Of a stretch of DNA of 64,000 bases, positions 36,250 through 45,447 are shown piece after piece (position 1 is the first letter of the stretch; the number at the start of each line of letters is the position of its first letter). The stretch comes from Clostridia bacterium (GTDB lineage Bacteria > Bacillota > Clostridia > TANB77 > UBA1234). The stretch is from contig JAFYBZ010000041.1 in assembly GCA_017539905.1 (NCBI GenBank), positions 48,019 through 112,018 on the forward strand, given 5' to 3'. A program made the position numbers and the translations under genes. A model generated the notes under the pieces. The model made no database searches, was not told the origin of the DNA, and saw nothing but the letters and a program-made list of their open reading frames with translations.

Positions 36250-37350
36250 TTAGATTTTAACAAACTCAATTTTATTTCTATACACTAACGCTAATTCTTT
36301 TCCATATGAAAAAATATTCATACCAATTAATGCTTCATCAATAGCAATCTTACTCTTAATGTATCCGCTTTCAACTACCCATACCTCATTACCAAAGTTA
36401 AGTGCAATAGTATTATTATATAAATCAACACCTTGAGGCACACTATCAATTGGTAGATTATGGCTATATTGCTCATTGTGATAAACTAGCAAATACTCGC
36501 TAAGGTCTTCATCATCTGCCGGATCTACATTATTCTTAATAATCACAACATTGTTATCATACAAATATGAGCTTATAACGCTCTCTTGTTTAAAATCTAT
36601 ATATTTTTCAACACTTTTAGAACTCATATCTATATTAAATATTCCAACATCAGTTTTCGCGATTAACTTGTTATTTGTACTACTAATCTCTGTAATAATG
36701 CAACCTAATGGCAATTCAAGTTCAGAAGTATCTTTGCTTGAAAAATCAATTGTTTTAACTTTTGATTTAATCTTTATTCCAGAGCTATCTACTTCTCCGA
36801 CATATAATAGTCGATTATCTTTACTAATATCCACGCATGTTGCATAAGATGAAGCTAAATATGTGGCTAGTACTTCATCTCCATTAGGATTATATACCTT
36901 TATTCCAGTTTTATATCCTGCTTGAGTATATAAAACAACAACATATCCATCATCATTGATATAAATGCTTTTTGGCATAGTATCGATTTCTTCATTGAAA
37001 ACTATGTCATTGTTTTTTATCAAATAAAGTGTTTTTGAATCTACTGTGTATAAAGCTGTAAACGCTCCTCTTGAAGCATACATAACACTACTAATTGTTT
37101 GATCTTCTTTGGTTACTGCAGTGTTTTTGTTGTAGATGTTAAATCCTTCCTTTGTAACAACACCTAATAGGTTTCTGCCAAAACAATTAGTTGGTTGAAT
37201 ATTATCTATTTGAGCATAACTATTTATATAATTCCAATTTTGACCATTAAGAAACTTATCTATCTCATCATGAAAGTAAAAACCACCAAATGTACAAGCT
37301 AATATAAGAATCACAATTATAACAAAAATAACTATATGTTTTTTGTTCAT
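36250..37350 (-). CDS. DUF5711-type extracytoplasmic beta-rich protein
   Basis: A 366-residue protein with an N-terminal TM helix (IVIFVIIVILILACTFGGFYF). The large extracytoplasmic region consists of repeated short beta motifs (FNIYNKNT, TLYLIKNNDIVFNEEI, KSIYINDDGYVVVLY, IKVYNPNGDEVLATY), consistent with a beta-propeller. I recognise it as DUF5711-like. It is the first gene of the operon with CvpA and LCP, so an envelope role is inferred. A GGAGG site precedes the ATG. Confidence 0.7.
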   Translation of the reverse strand: MNKKHIVIFVIIVILILACTFGGFYFHDEIDKFLNGQNWNYINSYAQIDNIQPTNCFGRNLLGVVTKEGFNIYNKNTAVTKEDQTISSVMYASRGAFTALYTVDSKTLYLIKNNDIVFNEEIDTMPKSIYINDDGYVVVLYTQAGYKTGIKVYNPNGDEVLATYLASSYATCVDISKDNRLLYVGEVDSSGIKIKSKVKTIDFSSKDTSELELPLGCIITEISSTNNKLIAKTDVGIFNIDMSSKSVEKYIDFKQESVISSYLYDNNVVIIKNNVDPADDEDLSEYLLVYHNEQYSHNLPIDSVPQGVDLYNNTIALNFGNEVWVVESGYIKSKIAIDEALIGMNIFSYGKELALVYRNKIEFVKI

Positions 37351-37407
37351 AATGCCTCCTTAAAATCTTGTAAAATGTCACATTTAATTATACCAATATT
37401 CAGTATA

Positions 37408-38205
37408 TTAATCAATTGAAAATCTCCTAAAAATAAATGTTAAGAAATATATCATACTAGAGACTAATACTATTGTTGGCCCAGTTGAAATGCCTAGAGC
37501 ATAAGAGGATACAAGCCCTACAACCCCTGAGAATAATGATATTAAAACTGCCCAAAAATGATATTGTCTCATGTTTTTTGATATATTTCTACTTGACGCA
37601 GCTGGAAGAATAAGCAATGAATTTATTATCAAAATTCCGACCCATTTAATAGATAACATAACTATAGTTGCAATCAAAATTACAAATATATTTTCCAATA
37701 GTTTAACCTTTATTCCTTTGCTTTTTGCCAAAGAAGTATTAATAGATATTCCCAAAAGCTTATTAAAACATGTTAGCCAAAAGATTACTATTAAGACTGC
37801 GATTACAATTAAGAAAAGAATCTCCTTTGGTACTATATTTAAAATATCTCCAATTAGATAATTTGATATTTGAGTGTAATTTCCATTTTGTGTTAAAATA
37901 ACCAAACCTAAAGCAATAGATGTTGATGAGAAAACACTTATAATTGTATCTTTAGAAGAAATTCTTGAATCGTTAATCTTATTTAGTAAGATAGAGAATA
38001 AAATTGCAAACAAAATTAAAGAAATGGTATTATTCGAAATACCTAAAAGCATACCTAATGCTATTCCTGTATACGCACTATGTCCAAGCGCTTCAGAGAA
38101 AAAGGCCATTTTGTTATTAACTATAAGCGTACCAATAAGTCCAAATATTGGTGTAATTATTAAAATAGCAAATAATGCATTACGCATAAATTCATAATCA
38201 AACAA
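37408..38205 (-). CDS. Zinc/manganese-type ABC transporter permease
   Basis: An ABC-3 family permease of about 265 residues with eight or so membrane segments. The conserved AFFSEALGHSAYTGIALG motif contacts the ATPase, and ALLILPAASSRNISK-like residues appear late. I favour a TTG start at 38205, six bases after GAGGTG, over a GTG at 38214 inside that site. It is third in an operon with the solute-binding lipoprotein and the ATPase. Confidence 0.88.
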   Translation of the reverse strand: MFDYEFMRNALFAILIITPIFGLIGTLIVNNKMAFFSEALGHSAYTGIALGMLLGISNNTISLILFAILFSILLNKINDSRISSKDTIISVFSSTSIALGLVILTQNGNYTQISNYLIGDILNIVPKEILFLIVIAVLIVIFWLTCFNKLLGISINTSLAKSKGIKVKLLENIFVILIATIVMLSIKWVGILIINSLLILPAASSRNISKNMRQYHFWAVLISLFSGVVGLVSSYALGISTGPTIVLVSSMIYFLTFIFRRFSID

Positions 38206-38220
38206 TGTTCTCACCTCTGC

Positions 38221-38940
38221 TTAAATATTTCCAAATGTATCTATAAAGATTTGTGACCTAAATACTTCTTCCGGTGTACCTTCTGCAACAATTTTTTTAT
38301 CAATCATTACTACTTTATCAGCATATTTTCTAACATAATCAAAATCATGTGATACAAGAATGACCGCTAAATCATGGTTTTCTTTTAATTGATTAATATT
38401 ACTATAAAATTGTTCTTTACCATTTTTATCCATTCCTGAAATAGGCTCATCTAATATCAATAAATCTGGATATGGAATTGTAGCAATTCCCATCATTACT
38501 CTTTGAAGTTCTCCGCCTGATAATCTTGAAACCTTACTATCTATAAGTTCTTCCGCTCCAAACTCTTTTAAGTGCTCTTTAATTTCATCATAAAGCTTTT
38601 TATCTTTCATTAAAAATACTGGCTTGTTTGAGCAAAACGAGGCAGCCATATCATAAACAGACATAGGAGAATTCTCTACATTTATTTTTTGAGGAACATA
38701 TCCTATTTTTATCTTCTTTTCTTTTTTATCATTACCTCTGAAAACGATGTTGCCTTCATGTTTTATTTCTCCAAGAATGGCTCTTAAAAGAGTAGACTTT
38801 CCGGCACCATTTTTACCAATTATTGCAGTAATTGTTCCACAATGAATGTGAAGGCTAATATTATCAAGTATTAGCTGTTTTCCAGCAGTAAATGAAATGT
38901 TATTTATTTTTGTACAGCATTCGCCACAACTATTTGACAT
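38221..38940 (-). CDS. Zinc/manganese-type ABC transporter ATPase
   Basis: The ATPase has Walker A GKNGAGKST, signature LSGGELQRV and Walker B LLILDEPISGMD, about 239 residues. An N-terminal cluster CGECC is unusual and could touch metal. The start is ATG 38940, after AAGGGGTG and four bases past the lipoprotein gene. The closest family is ZnuC/AdcC/MntB-like metal importers. Confidence 0.92.
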   Translation of the reverse strand: MSNSCGECCTKINNISFTAGKQLILDNISLHIHCGTITAIIGKNGAGKSTLLRAILGEIKHEGNIVFRGNDKKEKKIKIGYVPQKINVENSPMSVYDMAASFCSNKPVFLMKDKKLYDEIKEHLKEFGAEELIDSKVSRLSGGELQRVMMGIATIPYPDLLILDEPISGMDKNGKEQFYSNINQLKENHDLAVILVSHDFDYVRKYADKVVMIDKKIVAEGTPEEVFRSQIFIDTFGNI

Positions 38941-38944
38941 GTTC

Positions 38945-39859
38945 TCACCCCTTAAAAGCATTTTCTAAAACATCTAAATTTTTATTCATAGTATTAATAT
39001 ATGCATCTTTGTTTAATTCGCCAGTAACGATTGGATCCAACTCATATACATTCACATGTGTTTCTCTCGCAATTGTATCTGCTGCAGTTCTTGAATACTG
39101 TGGTTCAACAAATATAGCATTAACATTTTTATCTTTTATTTCATCAATTATTTCAGCAACATCTCTACTACTTGGATATGTTCCAGGCTCTCTTTCTATG
39201 ACAGCAACTATATCTAAATCAAATTCCTCTGCAAAATAATCAAATGCCTCATGAAATGTTACTATATTTTTATTATCAATATTGTCTAAGGAATTATGCA
39301 TTTTTGTTTTTAATTCTTCAAGCTTTGAAATATAATTGTTGGCATTCATTTCGTACAAGAATGCATTTTTTACATCAATTCTACATAGCTCGTCTTTAAT
39401 ATTCTTTACCTGCTCTATATATAAAGAAATGGAAACCCAGTAGTGAGAATTTTCGCCATGATCATGATGTTCATCATGCGATTCTTTATATTCATTTTCA
39501 TGATTTTCTTTAATATTTTGACTAGCATTAATGATTTTAAGTTCTGTATAAGTTGATAAAGCCTTATCAATGAAATTTTCCATTCCACCGCCATTAATTA
39601 CTAATACATCTGCATCACTTAGTTTTATCATGTCTTGTGTTGTAATTTGATAATCATGTAAACATCCTGTAGTTTGGCTTGTAAGATTTTTAAGATTAAT
39701 ATCCGAAACACCATCTACAATATTTGCTGTTGCAATATACATAGGGTAAAAGGAAGTAACAACATTCAATTTCCCTTCTTTTTTAACATTTTTATCTGTG
39801 CAAGCACATAAAATTAACACTATTAACATTGGAAAAATTAATAATCTTGCTCTTTTCAT
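38945..39859 (-). CDS. Metal-binding lipoprotein of an ABC transporter (ZnuA/AdcA-like)
   Basis: A 304-residue cluster A-I solute-binding protein. The signal peptide ends in a lipobox LILCAC. It has VTSFYPMYIATANIV, GCLHDYQIT (metal-binding His), a histidine-rich loop (DEHHDHGENSHYW), VTFHEAFDYFAEEF and a late EPQYSRTAADTIARET. The His-rich loop points to zinc rather than manganese. It starts after a small hairpin just downstream of rpe; a separate promoter is not clear, so it may be partly expressed with the rpe operon. Confidence 0.92.
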   Translation of the reverse strand: MKRARLLIFPMLIVLILCACTDKNVKKEGKLNVVTSFYPMYIATANIVDGVSDINLKNLTSQTTGCLHDYQITTQDMIKLSDADVLVINGGGMENFIDKALSTYTELKIINASQNIKENHENEYKESHDEHHDHGENSHYWVSISLYIEQVKNIKDELCRIDVKNAFLYEMNANNYISKLEELKTKMHNSLDNIDNKNIVTFHEAFDYFAEEFDLDIVAVIEREPGTYPSSRDVAEIIDEIKDKNVNAIFVEPQYSRTAADTIARETHVNVYELDPIVTGELNKDAYINTMNKNLDVLENAFKG

Positions 39860-39881
39860 AATTCTCCTTAAAACGCGTTAA

Positions 39882-39901
39882 AGAGGCTATTAAAAGCCTC
39901 T
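39882..39901 (-). terminator. Weak terminator or attenuator between rpe and the metal lipoprotein gene
   Basis: AGAGGCT/AGCCTCT stem of 7 bp; only three T follow on the minus strand, so read-through from rpe is likely. Confidence 0.45.
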
Positions 39902-39906
39902 TAATT

Positions 39907-40584
39907 CTATTTTTGTTTAATTGTCCAAGCAGCATCATAGACATCATCTGCTCCAAACAAAGATGTTCCTGCTACAATTACATTTGCACCCTTTTGAATT
40001 ACACTTAAAGCATTTTCTGGAGTAATTCCACCATCAACTTCAAGCATACCTTCAAAGCCCATTTCACGAACTTTTTCAATTTTATTTAATGTGCTTTCTA
40101 TTAGCTTTTGTCCGCCAAAACCAGGCTCAACTGTCATAACTAAAACCAAATCAACTTTGTTTAATAGGTTTCTTAAAAAGCTTACTGTTGTATTTGGCTT
40201 AATGGCAATTCCTACTTTTGCTCCCATTCTTTTTATTTCTCTACTAATATCATAGAATTGGTCCATGTCTAATTGCATAGTCTTACTATTGATCAAAGTT
40301 TCAATATGAAAAGTAATAATACTAGCTCCAATATAGTTTGATAATTCTCTTAAAGGATCTTCGACCATTAAATGTACATCAAACGGCTTATTTTCAAGTC
40401 TGATATTGTCCTTGAACATTTTAATGCCATTTGTCCTGTTTGGAACAAACAAACCATCCATTACATCAATATGAATGTAATCTAAAAGTCCATCAGCTTC
40501 TATTATTTTGCTATGAACTTCAAGTGGATTAACATTAAGTATGGAGCCTGAAAGCTTTATATCTCCATATTTAAATTCTTCCAA
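39907..40584 (-). CDS. rpe: Ribulose-phosphate 3-epimerase
   Basis: A TIM-barrel epimerase linking ribulose 5-phosphate and xylulose 5-phosphate. HIDVMDGLFVPN holds the first metal ligands, then DVHLMVEDP, MTVEPGFGGQ and the catalytic aspartate in LEVDGGI. The N-terminal SGSILNVNP replaces the usual SILSAD. I choose a TTG start at 40584, eight bases after AGGTGG, giving about 225 residues; a GTG at 40596 overlaps the site. It follows rsgA by about 20 bases, the common Bacillota order. Confidence 0.93.
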   Translation of the reverse strand: MEEFKYGDIKLSGSILNVNPLEVHSKIIEADGLLDYIHIDVMDGLFVPNRTNGIKMFKDNIRLENKPFDVHLMVEDPLRELSNYIGASIITFHIETLINSKTMQLDMDQFYDISREIKRMGAKVGIAIKPNTTVSFLRNLLNKVDLVLVMTVEPGFGGQKLIESTLNKIEKVREMGFEGMLEVDGGITPENALSVIQKGANVIVAGTSLFGADDVYDAAWTIKQK

Positions 40585-40606
40585 ATATTTCACCACCTAC
40601 TAAAAA

Positions 40607-41465
40607 CTACCTCTTTTTATTATCTTTTAAGATTTGATAAAATTTACAATATCTATCATATCTTCCTTGATCAATTTTTCGATCTTCTACTGCTTTTTGT
40701 ACACCACATTTTTTCTCTTTTATATGAGAGCACCCTCTAAATTCACACTTTGATATAAAAGGTGAAAATTCAACAAAGTACTTGTCTAACTCATTGCAAG
40801 AAATATCACTCATTTCATAAGTAGAAAATCCTGGTGTATCAGCAATATATGATTGTGTAGCTATTTTGAACAATTCTACAAATTTTGTAGTATGTTTTCC
40901 TCTTTCAAGCTTTTCTGATGTTTCTCCTTCTTCAGAAATATCTTCTCCAAAAATATCATTTGTAAGTGTAGATTTTCCAACTCCAGAGTTACCTGTAAAA
41001 GCTGTAATTTTATTTTGTAATAATACTGCTAACTTATCTATTCCAATTCCATTCTTAGCATCTGTAGTAATAACTTGATATCCAATTTTTTCGTATATCT
41101 TAATTATTTCGTCATAGTCATCTTTTAAATCAATTTTATTTATACAAATAATTGGCATTACATCTTTCTTTTCTGCCATTATTAATTGCTTATCTAAAAG
41201 CTCTAAATCAGGTTTTGGATTTGTTGTTGAGATTACTATAATAAGTTGATCTATATTTGCTATTGGAGGTCTTACAAACTCATTTTTTCTTGGATAAACC
41301 TTGTCTATTATGTCATCATTTATTTCAACATTGTCTCCTACGACAATATTTGTTTTTTTGAATTTGAAGACTCCTTTAGCTCTATAATTATTAATTCCAT
41401 TTGGTGTATCAACTTTGTATATATCAGAATTAATTTTTATAACAATTCCTTTGATTTTTAATCAC
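40607..41465 (-). CDS. rsgA: Ribosome small-subunit GTPase RsgA, start region disrupted
   Basis: A circularly permuted GTPase that matures the 30S subunit. The frame carries the OB-fold N-terminus (GIVIKINSDIYKVDTPNG, VVGDNVEI), then G4 NKIDL, G1 GNSGVGKST, G3 DTPGF and the zinc knuckle CEFRGCSHIKEKKCGV. The full domain set is open from about 41461, but that frame has no ATG, GTG or TTG before the internal ATG at 41179, which would remove the OB-fold. A GTG at 41465 would give MIKIKGIVIK if one A of the five-A run at 41459-41455 were absent. A one-base indel, genuine or from sequencing, is the simplest explanation. Confidence 0.8.
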
Positions 41466-41471
41466 TTCTTT

Positions 41472-43508
41472 CTAATCGATAACCTGTTCGGAACTTAGTT
41501 CATTATCTACATATACTCTAAGCATACCAGTTGCATCAGCAGGATATCTAACATTTAGAATTTTCTCGCTTCTAGTATGTTCTTCATCAGGCAAAATCAA
41601 TGATCTGCCTTTAATATCTCCATCTAATTCTACTCTTATGGTAAATTTTTCTTTTTTACCAAGATTAGAAAGAATAATGCTCATTACTTTATATTCTTCG
41701 TTATCGTTTGTATTTGTATTAGTATTAGTACTTGTACTTGGTTTTGTTTCATCTGGTTTGTTTTCTGGAGCAATTTCAATTACTCCACCAGATGTATTAT
41801 TTTTAATGTTAAATTTATTAATATAGAATTTAACTATTGTTCCTACATCTACTTCTTTATCAGCTTCTGGTGATTGCCATAGAATTTTTCCTTCAGTTTC
41901 TCCAGAATTGCTTGCATAGAACTTCTCATATCCTAATTCTAATGCTTCTAATGTTTCAATAGCTCCTTCTTCACTATATCTAGATAAATCTGGGACTTTA
42001 ACTTTATCTGTTTCTCCACCAGCTCCTACATATATAGTAACAGTTGTATCTCCTGGGTAAACAACTTCTCCTGCTTTAGGAGATTGTCTTAAAACTTTAC
42101 CAGCATTGTCTTCGGTACTTTGTTCTTCTTTAGTATCTACTCTTAATCCTTTTTCTACAAGTATTGAGATAGCAGCTGTTTCTGAATATCCAGTTAAATC
42201 GACCATCTCGATTGTCTTCATTCCAGAACTTACTGTAAGTGTAATCTTTTTATTTACTTCGGCCATATCACCAGAATGAACACTCTGCTCTATAACATAG
42301 TCTTTTGGAAGAGAACTTTCTTCTTTTCTAACATTTTCATCAACTTGAAATCCTGCAGCCTCTAATTTTTGTTTTGCTGATTCATATGAATTACCAATTA
42401 CTCCAGGAACTACTTTCATTTCCTTATTATTACCAAACATATTATTCATAAGTAGTACTGTAATTCCAACTACTGCTGCAAATAGAATAATTACTATTAA
42501 TAGTCTGGTTAAAATAATTTGAATTGGGCTCTTTCTCTTTTTCTTTTTAATTGTCTTTTTATTAGTATCCTCTTTTTGCGTACTATTCACCGTCCTTGAA
42601 GCCATCTGTTTATTAACAATTGGCACTTTTTGTGTAGCAAAAACTTCATCTTTTGAATTTACATGTCCAACACTTGTTGATTCTGGAGACTGTAAAATCT
42701 TTTGTATGTCTTTATACATATCACTAGCTGTTAAATATCTACTACCAACTTCCCTTTGCATTGCTTTTAATATAATATAATTTAATCCTCTTGGAATGTC
42801 AGGGACAATCTTGATTGGTTCTTCAGGATCATCTTTTAAGTGTTTCATTGCAATCGATACCGCAGTATCTCCATCAAATGGAAGCTTACCAGTAACCATC
42901 TCATAAAGAACTACACCAAGTGAATAAATATCAGACTTTTCATCTGTATATCCGCCTCTCGCATGTTCTGGTGAAAAGTAATGAACACTACCAAGTGAAT
43001 TTGAATTAGCATTAATTGTAGAAGATGATGCGGCTTTAGCTATACCAAAATCCGTAATCTTTGCTAAATTGTCTTTTGTCATTACTATGTTATGTGGTTT
43101 GATATCTCTATGAATAATATGATTTTTATGAGCAACTGAAAGTCCAGATGCAATTTGTGAAGCTATCTTGCACGCTTCTTGCCAAGGAAGTTTTCCCTTT
43201 TCATTTATTACATCTTTTAAAGTCTTTCCTTCAATAAGTTCCATTACAATATAATGGATATCTCCGTCATTAGAAACATCATAAATAGATACTATATTAG
43301 GATGTGAAAGTGCAGCAGCGCTTTGTGCTTCAATTTGAAATCTCCTAATAAACTCTTGGTCATTAGCAAATTCATCTTTTAAAACTTTAACTGCAACATT
43401 TCTATTTAATGTTTTGTCCTTTGCTTTATATACTGTTGCCATTCCGCCCTTGCCTATCATTTCTAATATCTCATATCTATTTCCCAATAATTTTCCAACT
43501 AATTCCAT
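41472..43508 (-). CDS. PASTA-domain Ser/Thr protein kinase (PrkC/Stk1-like)
   Basis: A transmembrane kinase of 678 residues. The kinase domain (about 10-270) has IGKGGMATVY, AVKVLK, catalytic HRDIKPHNIV and DFGIAKA. A basic linker precedes a single TM helix (IILTRLLIVIILFAAVVGI), then three extracellular PASTA repeats and a C-terminal beta region after a threonine/asparagine-rich linker. PASTA kinases sense muropeptides or lipid II and regulate wall growth. The start is ATG 43508 after GGGGG. It follows the PP2C gene that would reverse its action. Confidence 0.95.
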   Translation of the reverse strand: MELVGKLLGNRYEILEMIGKGGMATVYKAKDKTLNRNVAVKVLKDEFANDQEFIRRFQIEAQSAAALSHPNIVSIYDVSNDGDIHYIVMELIEGKTLKDVINEKGKLPWQEACKIASQIASGLSVAHKNHIIHRDIKPHNIVMTKDNLAKITDFGIAKAASSSTINANSNSLGSVHYFSPEHARGGYTDEKSDIYSLGVVLYEMVTGKLPFDGDTAVSIAMKHLKDDPEEPIKIVPDIPRGLNYIILKAMQREVGSRYLTASDMYKDIQKILQSPESTSVGHVNSKDEVFATQKVPIVNKQMASRTVNSTQKEDTNKKTIKKKKRKSPIQIILTRLLIVIILFAAVVGITVLLMNNMFGNNKEMKVVPGVIGNSYESAKQKLEAAGFQVDENVRKEESSLPKDYVIEQSVHSGDMAEVNKKITLTVSSGMKTIEMVDLTGYSETAAISILVEKGLRVDTKEEQSTEDNAGKVLRQSPKAGEVVYPGDTTVTIYVGAGGETDKVKVPDLSRYSEEGAIETLEALELGYEKFYASNSGETEGKILWQSPEADKEVDVGTIVKFYINKFNIKNNTSGGVIEIAPENKPDETKPSTSTNTNTNTNDNEEYKVMSIILSNLGKKEKFTIRVELDGDIKGRSLILPDEEHTRSEKILNVRYPADATGMLRVYVDNELSSEQVID

Positions 43509-43560
43509 AAAAAATTGACCCCCAAAATTTAATTTGCTATTTAAATACAGCGTTAGCAAA

Positions 43561-44298
43561 TTAATTAGAAATTATTATTGCACTTACATTATCTAAACCG
43601 CCATTGTCATTTGCTGCTTCAATTAATTTGTTGCAAGCAACGCCAATGTCAAAAACATTTTTCATTATTATTTCGTAGATATACTTATCATCAATCATAT
43701 TTGTTAGACCATCACTACAGATTAAAATTATATCTCCTTTTACAAATCCTTTTGTAATAATATCTGGTGATATTTTCTCTTCTGCTCCAATCGCCTTAAT
43801 AAGAATGTTCTTTTGTGGATGAACTTTAGCCTCTTCTAAAGTAATACTTCCTTCTTTAACAAGAGTTTGTACATATGAATGATCTTTTGTAATTTGTCTG
43901 AACACATTTTGTCTTATACGATAAACTCTACTATCACCAACATGTCCAATGTACATTCTTCCTCTATATATTAAAACAACTATTAATGTTGTACCCATTC
44001 CTTTATATTTATCTACTTCTCTTGAAAGGCTAAACACTTTTTTATTAGCCTCCACTATTGCTTTTCTAACAAGGCCTTCAAGTTCAACTTTATTACGCTC
44101 TATTTTAATGAAATTATTTTTTATATAATCTTTAACAGTTTTGGCAGCGATTTTGCTCGCTTCTTCGCCGGCATTTGCTCCGCCCATTCCATCTGCTAAA
44201 ATAAACAATTTTATAGCTTCGTTTTCGTTAGGAATAATAATATAGTCTTCATTTTTTTCTCTTTTTAAGCCTATGTCAGAGACCCCATAAAAAAGCAT
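43561..44298 (-). CDS. PP2C-family protein phosphatase (PrpC/Stp-like)
   Basis: A 245-residue metal-dependent phosphatase. LADGMGGANAGEEAS is the first metal motif, then MGTTLIVVLI, HVGDSRVYRI, DHSYVQTLVKEG, LICSDGLTNMI and a final DNVSAIII. It should dephosphorylate targets of the PASTA kinase encoded downstream, 53 bases away. The ATG follows GAGGTG. Confidence 0.95.
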   Translation of the reverse strand: MLFYGVSDIGLKREKNEDYIIIPNENEAIKLFILADGMGGANAGEEASKIAAKTVKDYIKNNFIKIERNKVELEGLVRKAIVEANKKVFSLSREVDKYKGMGTTLIVVLIYRGRMYIGHVGDSRVYRIRQNVFRQITKDHSYVQTLVKEGSITLEEAKVHPQKNILIKAIGAEEKISPDIITKGFVKGDIILICSDGLTNMIDDKYIYEIIMKNVFDIGVACNKLIEAANDNGGLDNVSAIIISN

Positions 44299-44396
44299 TT
44301 ATTATATCACCTCTCTTTTTCTTAAAGCTATTTAATTATATCAATTTTTTTTCAAAAAGATTACAAATATATTATATATTTATTATTTTTTATTGT

Positions 44397-45428
44397 CTAC
44401 AAATTATCTTGCTTTTCACTTCTTACTAATTGACCACACGCTGCACTAATATCTGACCCAAGTTCTCTTCTAACTGTAGCAACAATTCCTTTATCATTTA
44501 ATCTATCTCTAAATGCTAATATTTTCTTTGTAGAACTTTTTTCATAAATTCCATCTTTAATTTTATTAATTGGAATTAAATTAACATGACATAGCATTCC
44601 TTTTAAAAGCTTTGCAAGATGATCTGCATCATCTAATGAATCATTAACACCATCAACAAGTGCATATTCAAAAGTAATTCTTCTATTTGTTTTTTCAATG
44701 TAATACCTGCAAGCATCTATCACTTCTTTAATGCTATATTTTTTATTAATTGGCATCATTGATGTACGGACTTCATCTCTACTGCTGTGTAATGATATGC
44801 ACAAATTGCATTGCAAATCATTTTCGTCAGCTAGTTGAATTATTTTAGGAACCAGTCCACAAGTAGAAATGCTTATATGTCTCGCACCAATATTTAATCC
44901 TTTAGGATCGTTGATAATATGAATTGCCCTCATAACATTTTCATAATTATCTAAAGGTTCTCCTATTCCCATAAAGACAACATTTGAAATTTTAACATCT
45001 GCTTGTTTTTGAATTTCCAATATTTGAGAAACAATTTCTCCAGCAGTTAAACTTCTGACAAAGCCAATCCTTGCAGATGCGCAAAAGTTGCAACCCATTT
45101 TGCATCCAACTTGATTTGATACACAAGCTGAATATCCAAACTTGTATTGCATCAATACACTTTCAATGCAATTACCATCATTTAATCTAAATAAATACTT
45201 GATTGTTCCATCTTTTGATTTTAGCAAATTAGCTACTTCTAAATTCTTGATGTAATAATTCTCTTTTAATTTTTGGATTAATTCTTTTGATAAATCTGTC
45301 ATTTCATCAAAAGAATCAACATTTCTAAATATCCATGCATAAATTTGTTTTGCTCTATACTTCTTTTCACCAATGCTTACTAATTCGTCTTCTAATTCAC
45401 TTAATGTAAAATCTTTAATGTTTTTCAA
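44397..45428 (-). CDS. rlmN: Dual-specificity RNA methyltransferase RlmN
   Basis: A radical SAM enzyme that methylates A2503 of 23S rRNA and A37 of some tRNAs. The 343-residue product holds the CxxxCxxC motif in GCKMGCNFCAS, GEPLDNYENV, and the C-terminal cysteine in SDISAACGQL that takes part in catalysis. The start is a TTG at 45428, nine bases after AAAGGAG. It is placed between rsmB and the phosphatase. Confidence 0.95.
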   Translation of the reverse strand: MKNIKDFTLSELEDELVSIGEKKYRAKQIYAWIFRNVDSFDEMTDLSKELIQKLKENYYIKNLEVANLLKSKDGTIKYLFRLNDGNCIESVLMQYKFGYSACVSNQVGCKMGCNFCASARIGFVRSLTAGEIVSQILEIQKQADVKISNVVFMGIGEPLDNYENVMRAIHIINDPKGLNIGARHISISTCGLVPKIIQLADENDLQCNLCISLHSSRDEVRTSMMPINKKYSIKEVIDACRYYIEKTNRRITFEYALVDGVNDSLDDADHLAKLLKGMLCHVNLIPINKIKDGIYEKSSTKKILAFRDRLNDKGIVATVRRELGSDISAACGQLVRSEKQDNL

Positions 45429-45447
45429 TTTAGAAGACTCCTTTCTT

